Made by a program: the position numbers and the translations under genes. Below, in pieces: positions 43,558 through 47,714 of a DNA stretch of 47,714 nucleotides. Origin of the DNA: Lacihabitans soyangensis (lineage in GTDB: Bacteria; Bacteroidota; Bacteroidia; Cytophagales; Spirosomataceae); NCBI RefSeq assembly GCF_024343775.1, contig NZ_RJUF01000179.1, positions 1-47,714 of the forward strand. Direction: 5' to 3'. How positions within the stretch are numbered: position 1 is the stretch's first letter; each line of letters starts with the position of its first letter. The notes beneath the pieces were generated by a model. It made no database searches. It was not told the origin of the DNA and was given only the letters and a program-made list of their open reading frames with translations.

Positions 43558-45144
43558 ATGTCATCTACTAAGAAAAGTTCGATGTTCTCTATAATTGGGG
43601 CATCATCTGTAGGAACAATGATAGAATGGTACGATTTCTATATTTTTGGAAGTCTTGCCACTATCATTTCCACAAAGTTTTTCCCTTCGGGGCCAGGAAA
43701 TGAAACCCTTTCTTTCCTTTCAACATTAGCAACATTTGCGGCAGGATTCATAGTTAGACCTTTCGGTGCCTTGTTTTTTGGTCGCTTGGGTGACCTGATT
43801 GGTAGAAAATATACTTTCATGGTTACGCTACTTTTAATGGGTGGTGCTACATTCCTCATTGGCCTTATTCCATCTTACGAAACCATCGGTATGGCCGCTC
43901 CATTGTTGGTTTTATTGCTAAGATTATTACAAGGTCTCGCACTCGGTGGCGAGTATGGCGGTGCTGCTACTTATGTGGCAGAGCATTCTCCTGACAAAGA
44001 AAGAGGCTATATGACTTCATGGATTCAGATTACTGCCACTGCTGGTTTAATTATTTCATTAATTGTAATTGCTATCACCAAAGCATCGCTTTCAAAGGAG
44101 GCATTTGATGACTACGGGTGGAGAATTCCTTTCCTTGCTTCGGTTTTGATGGTTGGCGTTTCGTATTTGATTCGTAGAAATATGCATGAGTCTCCTCTTT
44201 TTGCCAAAGTAAAATCAGAAGGAAAAATTTCTACTAATCCTCTGAAAGAATCTTTTGGAAATAAATTAAATTTCAAGTTTGTTCTTTTGGCACTTTTGGG
44301 TGTAACGATGGGCCAGGGTGTAGTATGGTACACTGGCCAGTTTTACGCCATGTCTTTTATCGAAAAAGTAATGAACGTACCTAAAGAGCAGGTGGATAGC
44401 ATTCTGATTTGGGGATTATGCTTGGGTACACCTTTCTTTGTGTTTTTTGGTTGGTTGTCTGACAAAATTGGCCGTAAATGGATCATGATGGCCGGAATGT
44501 TGGTGGCAATTCTATCCTATAGAACCATCTATTCTAAAATGTACGAAACAGCAGATATTAAGCTGAAGTCGGAAATTGTAGAAAAAGGTACTTCTGTTGC
44601 AGAATTGAAAGAAAATGCTAAAAATAAAAATGGTGGAGTGGATTCAGTGTACACAATTACCAAGGCTTTTGAAGACGGCACCACTTATAAAGAAGTGAAG
44701 ACAGTGACGCTCAACAACGGTGCAATGGATATGAAAGATGGTAAACCTTTGGTAGACACCAAGAAAACCGTAACGATAAATGATTCGGACAAGTGGTTTT
44801 TGGTGCTGATGGTATTTATTCAGATGCTCTTCGTTACGATGGTTTACGGTCCAGTAGCTGCATTTTTGGTAGAAATGTTTCCTGTTAAAATCAGGTACAC
44901 GTCCATGTCACTTCCATACCATATCGGCAATGGAATCTTTGGAGGTCTACTGCCTGCCATAGCTACTTTCTTGGTAACCAATGCCAAATCTATCAACGAC
45001 AAGGCTAAAGAAGCTGGCCTAGAAATAATGCCTGTGGATAAGCCATATCTAGAGGGTCTGTGGTATCCCATTATTATTGCAGGGGTGTGTTTTGTAATTG
45101 GTACTATCTACTTAGATGGAAACGACAATAAGGTGAACGATTAA
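43558..45144 (+). CDS. MFS transporter, metabolite:H+ symporter (MHS) family, with an extra soluble insert
   Basis: The protein has 528 residues and 12 predicted helices. Family motifs are G-T-M-I-E-W-Y-D-F-Y-I-F-G in helix 1, G-D-L-I-G-R-K between helices 2 and 3, L-A-L-G-G-E-Y-G-G-A near residue 128, and S-D-K-I-G-R-K after helix 8. MHS members carry dicarboxylates, citrate, proline/betaine or shikimate. An unusual hydrophilic insert of about 85 residues (326-411) sits between helices 9 and 10 and contains beta-like and acidic stretches; many relatives lack it. It follows the porin by 44 bp and precedes a small membrane protein by 28 bp, so the three are probably one operon. Confidence 0.88.
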   Translation: MSSTKKSSMFSIIGASSVGTMIEWYDFYIFGSLATIISTKFFPSGPGNETLSFLSTLATFAAGFIVRPFGALFFGRLGDLIGRKYTFMVTLLLMGGATFLIGLIPSYETIGMAAPLLVLLLRLLQGLALGGEYGGAATYVAEHSPDKERGYMTSWIQITATAGLIISLIVIAITKASLSKEAFDDYGWRIPFLASVLMVGVSYLIRRNMHESPLFAKVKSEGKISTNPLKESFGNKLNFKFVLLALLGVTMGQGVVWYTGQFYAMSFIEKVMNVPKEQVDSILIWGLCLGTPFFVFFGWLSDKIGRKWIMMAGMLVAILSYRTIYSKMYETADIKLKSEIVEKGTSVAELKENAKNKNGGVDSVYTITKAFEDGTTYKEVKTVTLNNGAMDMKDGKPLVDTKKTVTINDSDKWFLVLMVFIQMLFVTMVYGPVAAFLVEMFPVKIRYTSMSLPYHIGNGIFGGLLPAIATFLVTNAKSINDKAKEAGLEIMPVDKPYLEGLWYPIIIAGVCFVIGTIYLDGNDNKVND

Positions 45145-45172
45145 TATTTTTGAACCAAAAACTTTAAATAAA

Positions 45173-45400
45173 ATGAATGTTATAAAGAAAATCTTAGGAA
45201 TTGTGTGGATAGCATTGGGAGCTTTTGCAGTCTACTATCTTATTGTAAACCAGGCCGTAACACTCTGGAATAAAGGTGGTGAAAATGTAATCCCTGCTGT
45301 GATTTATACGGTGGTGCTTTGCCCAATGATTGCCGGTGCTTTGGGATTTTTTGGAATGTACTGCCTTCAGGGAGAGTACAACGGAACAGACGAAAGATAA
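45173..45400 (+). CDS. Small two-helix membrane protein following the MHS transporter
   Basis: The 75-residue protein has two predicted membrane helices (about residues 8-28 and 42-66), a conserved-looking W-I-A-L-G-A-F-A-V-Y-Y sequence and the C-terminal E-Y-N-G-T-D-E-R. It starts 28 bp after the transporter stop and is likely a small subunit or stabiliser of it, as seen for other small proteins paired with secondary transporters. I do not recognise the family with certainty. Unlike the neighbouring 64-residue protein it lies in the transporter operon. Confidence 0.72.
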   Translation: MNVIKKILGIVWIALGAFAVYYLIVNQAVTLWNKGGENVIPAVIYTVVLCPMIAGALGFFGMYCLQGEYNGTDER

Positions 45401-45470
45401 TATTTTGAGCAAAACAAGTAGTGACTTGAAAGACTCAAAAAAGATTAATTCTATTTGAAATTCAATCTGA

Positions 45471-45489
45471 ATTTTCAGAGTCTGAAAAT
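45471..45489. repeat. 8-bp inverted repeat
   Basis: ATTTTCAG (45471-45478) and CTGAAAAT (45482-45489) surround AGT. No T run follows; it may be a weak terminator or an operator after the transporter operon. Confidence 0.45.
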
Positions 45490-45515
45490 CAAATTGTGTT
45501 AGGGTTAAATACAGC

Positions 45516-45555
45516 AATATATGCCAATTGAGACGATTGTCCGTTGGCATATATT
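45516..45555. repeat. 12-bp inverted repeat with 16-nt loop
   Basis: AATATATGCCAA (45516-45527) and TTGGCATATATT (45544-45555) are a perfect inverted repeat ending 26 bp before the 64-residue protein start. The lack of a T run makes termination doubtful; a binding site or mRNA leader hairpin is possible. Confidence 0.6.
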
Positions 45556-45581
45556 CTTCACCAAAACCGATTTTAAAAAAA

Positions 45582-45776
45582 ATGGGAAATAAAACCAAGG
45601 AACAAAAGCTATTTTTACTTTTCATACTTTTATTAGTTTTATTGAATTTTCCGATCATTTCGATTATTCAAAATGACCAATATATAGTTGGTTTTCCTTT
45701 GAAAATAGTAATAGTTTTTATTATTTGGTTTATAATAATATTGTTAGCGGCGTTTTTCGTGAATCGAAATAAATGA
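45582..45776 (+). CDS. Small two-helix membrane protein preceding the symporter/sensor gene
   Basis: The 64-residue, very hydrophobic protein has two predicted helices (about residues 10-27 and 36-58) with a Lys-containing N-terminus (M-G-N-K-T-K-E-Q-K) and the end F-V-N-R-N-K. ATG 45582 is chosen; the frame extends upstream only through a TTG with unlikely sequence. Its stop overlaps the following start (ATGA), so it is translationally coupled to the symporter/kinase gene and may be its small subunit. Small subunits are known for other sodium/solute symporters, but this one has no recognised family. Confidence 0.72.
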   Translation: MGNKTKEQKLFLLFILLLVLLNFPIISIIQNDQYIVGFPLKIVIVFIIWFIIILLAAFFVNRNK

Positions 45777-47714
45777 ATGGATTTCTGATTTCGGTAGTAT
45801 CTGTTTTGTATTTGGGTTTTTTATTTTACTTGGCATTTGTGGCCGAGCGTTTCAAAAGTAAAAAAAGAAGCCTGATAGACAATCCCTATGTCTATGCTTT
45901 GTCGCTTTCGGTTTATTGCACTGCCTGGACTTTTTACGGAAGTGTAGGTAGGGTAAATCAAACCGGCCTCGAGTTCCTTTCGGTTTACATAGGTCCGACT
46001 TTGGTGATGTTGCTGGGCTGGAGTGTTTTACGTAAAATCGTACGTATTTCACATGTGCACAATATCACAAGTGTCGCTGACTTCATTTCTGCCAGATATG
46101 GCAAATATCGTTCTTTGGGAGTTTGGGTTACTATTATTTCGCTGTTGGCAGGTATTCCGTATATCGGTTTGCAGATCAAGGCCATTTCCAAGAGCTTTGA
46201 GATATTGTCTGGAATGGCCCATGGAGTCTATTTTTACCAGGAGCCTGCTTTTTATATTTCTATTCTTCTGGTGGTTTTTACCATACTTTTTGGTACCAGA
46301 AAGGTCCAAGCCAACGAAACCCATGAAGGAATGATTTTTGCCATCGCGGCTGAAAGCGTTTTCAAGCTTTTGGCCTTTTTGGTTGTAGGTATTTTCATCA
46401 CTTTTTGGCTTAATGATGGTTTTGCCGATGTTTTTGAGAAACATTATTATCAAAAAGAAATCCAGAAAGCCTTCGATTTTGAGAAGCAACCAGGATACGG
46501 AAACTGGTTTATGCATATTTTGGTTTCGGCTTTTTCATTTATGTTTTTGCCTCGGCAATTTCAGGTAGCGGTGGTCGAAAATCAAAACGAAAATAACTTA
46601 AAGCAGGCCATTTGGTTATTACCACTTTATATGTTTTTAATCGATATTTTTGTGATACCTATTGCACTGACAGGCAGTTCAGTTTTCGCAGGCAATCCAA
46701 GTATTTTAGCTGACAATTACGTGATTGAGCTGCCTTTGAGTGTTTCTGCCAATGTCATTGCACTTATTGCTTATATCGGTGGTTTTTCCGCTGCAACGGG
46801 TATGATTATCGTAGAAACTATTGCTATCAGCACCATGCTCACCAATAGTTTGGTTTTACCGGCTTTATTGGAAAACAAAAGATTTAAAGAAAAATACACT
46901 TTTCGTATCATCAATTTTGCGGTTTGGATTCGTCGAGGAGCTATTATTTTGACAGTTCTTCTCGGCTTTTTTTATTACAAAACCGTGGCCAGTTATTTTT
47001 CATTGGTATCTATTGGTTTGATTGCATTTGTGGCAATTGGTCAATTTGGCCCAATAATTTTGGGTGGTATTTTTTGGAAAGGGGCCACCAAAACTGGTGC
47101 TTTGGTTGGGCTATTATCGGGTTTCATTATTTGGTTGTTTTCGCTTATTTTACCCTCTTTACTAACCGACGCAACGGGTAATTACCTTAATAGCTCCGTT
47201 TCTGCTTTTTTTGAGTTTTTTGCACATTTTAAAATTCAGGGCTTTGATGACATTTCCAATACCACTTTTTGGAGCTTACTGATCAATTCAATCATGTTTT
47301 TTGTGGTTTCTATGTGCACAGAAGTCACCCCGGCGGAGGCCAAACAGGCCTTGTTGTTTGTTGATGTTTTCAAATATTCTAACAAAGACGGTCAATCTCT
47401 GCTTTGGAAAGGAAAAGCACGAAATGAGCATTTGATAGAGCTTTTGGTGAGTTTTATTGGCAGTATGCAGGCCAAAGAAGAACTGGAGGACTTTGCACGA
47501 AAAAACCACATCGACCTCAAAGATTCTATTGCCGATCCTAAATTGGTGAGTTATGTGGAAAATACCATTAGCAGCATAATTGGTACTTCTACGGCTAGGA
47601 TGTTGGTGGCTTCTATCACCAAAGAAGAAGTCGTAAGCATCGATGAGATTTTGGAGGTTTTGAAACGTTCTCAAAAAATTGTGGAAGACAACCAAGAACT
47701 AAAAAACAAAACAC
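45773..47714 (+). CDS. Sodium:solute symporter/sensor kinase fusion (CbrA-like), 3' end outside window
   Basis: The open frame from ATG 45773 has no stop before the window end (647 codons). Residues to about 500 are a sodium:solute symporter (SSS) domain with 12-13 helices; typical segments are Y-C-T-A-W-T-F-Y-G-S-V-G, H-N-I-T-S-V-A-D-F-I-S-A-R-Y-G-K and F-L-P-R-Q-F-Q-V-A-V-V-E-N. Next come a linker and a STAC-like domain (I-S-S-I-I-G-T-S-T-A-R-M-L-V-A-S near residues 601-616), the part that connects SSS to a histidine kinase in CbrA-type proteins. The kinase domains must lie beyond the window, so that role is inferred. It is translationally coupled to the preceding small membrane protein. 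Confidence 0.85.
   Translation, partial: MNGFLISVVSVLYLGFLFYLAFVAERFKSKKRSLIDNPYVYALSLSVYCTAWTFYGSVGRVNQTGLEFLSVYIGPTLVMLLGWSVLRKIVRISHVHNITSVADFISARYGKYRSLGVWVTIISLLAGIPYIGLQIKAISKSFEILSGMAHGVYFYQEPAFYISILLVVFTILFGTRKVQANETHEGMIFAIAAESVFKLLAFLVVGIFITFWLNDGFADVFEKHYYQKEIQKAFDFEKQPGYGNWFMHILVSAFSFMFLPRQFQVAVVENQNENNLKQAIWLLPLYMFLIDIFVIPIALTGSSVFAGNPSILADNYVIELPLSVSANVIALIAYIGGFSAATGMIIVETIAISTMLTNSLVLPALLENKRFKEKYTFRIINFAVWIRRGAIILTVLLGFFYYKTVASYFSLVSIGLIAFVAIGQFGPIILGGIFWKGATKTGALVGLLSGFIIWLFSLILPSLLTDATGNYLNSSVSAFFEFFAHFKIQGFDDISNTTFWSLLINSIMFFVVSMCTEVTPAEAKQALLFVDVFKYSNKDGQSLLWKGKARNEHLIELLVSFIGSMQAKEELEDFARKNHIDLKDSIADPKLVSYVENTISSIIGTSTARMLVASITKEEVVSIDEILEVLKRSQKIVEDNQELKNKT

Overview
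The window looks like chromosome of an AT-rich member of the Bacteroidota, probably a Cytophagia-type organism. This is inferred from the TAnnTTTG-type -7 promoter boxes, the many signal peptides ending in S-Q or a lipobox Cys, the absence of strong Shine-Dalgarno sites, and the family content (DUF1572 and DUF1569 proteins, TAT-exported sugar isomerase and esterase, DUF1080 protein). No tRNA, rRNA, CRISPR array or complete insertion sequence was seen.

Layout. 1-2.4 kb: 3' end of a class A penicillin-binding protein, an ApbE flavin transferase and a TAT-exported isomerase-like protein. 2.6-6.8 kb: a hemerythrin-type di-iron protein, two vanadium-haloperoxidase-like proteins in tandem and a CBS-pair protein. 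6.9-14.7 kb: TerC-like membrane protein and a genome-maintenance block (dnaG, DoxX-like protein, parA-parB, gyrB) whose parA upstream region has DnaA-box-like sites. 14.7-20 kb: methyltransferase, Na+/H+ antiporter, long-chain acyl-CoA ligase, yidD and a TauE-like permease. 20-21 kb: a protein made largely of eight asparagine-led heptads, facing an XRE regulator. 21-27.1 kb: alternating outer-membrane beta-barrel and haloperoxidase-like genes, ending with a DUF1080 protein. 27.3-37.6 kb: a mix of hydrolases, a DUF4143 ATPase preceded by three operator-like sites, YigZ, amidohydrolase, deformylase-like protein, a U32 protein coupled to a ferredoxin, and DinB-like proteins. 37.6-38.5 kb: a REP-associated tyrosine transposase (RAYT) with its palindromic repeats. 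38.5-41.2 kb: COG0523 GTPase and ABC exporter in one operon. 41.4-47.7 kb: an IS1-InsA-like DNA-binding protein, porin, MHS-family transporter, two small membrane proteins, and the start of a symporter/sensor-kinase fusion that runs off the right edge.

The most interesting signals are: four haloperoxidase-like proteins in two clusters, two of them interleaved with beta-barrels; the RAYT with two inverted REP doublets, and a second, unrelated four-palindrome cluster with the same mirror symmetry 4.5 kb away; a heptad array resembling the N@d coiled-coil motif; three 24-bp palindromic sites at exact 32-bp spacing before a DUF4143 ATPase; and an apparently domesticated transposase DNA-binding domain next to a porin/transporter operon.
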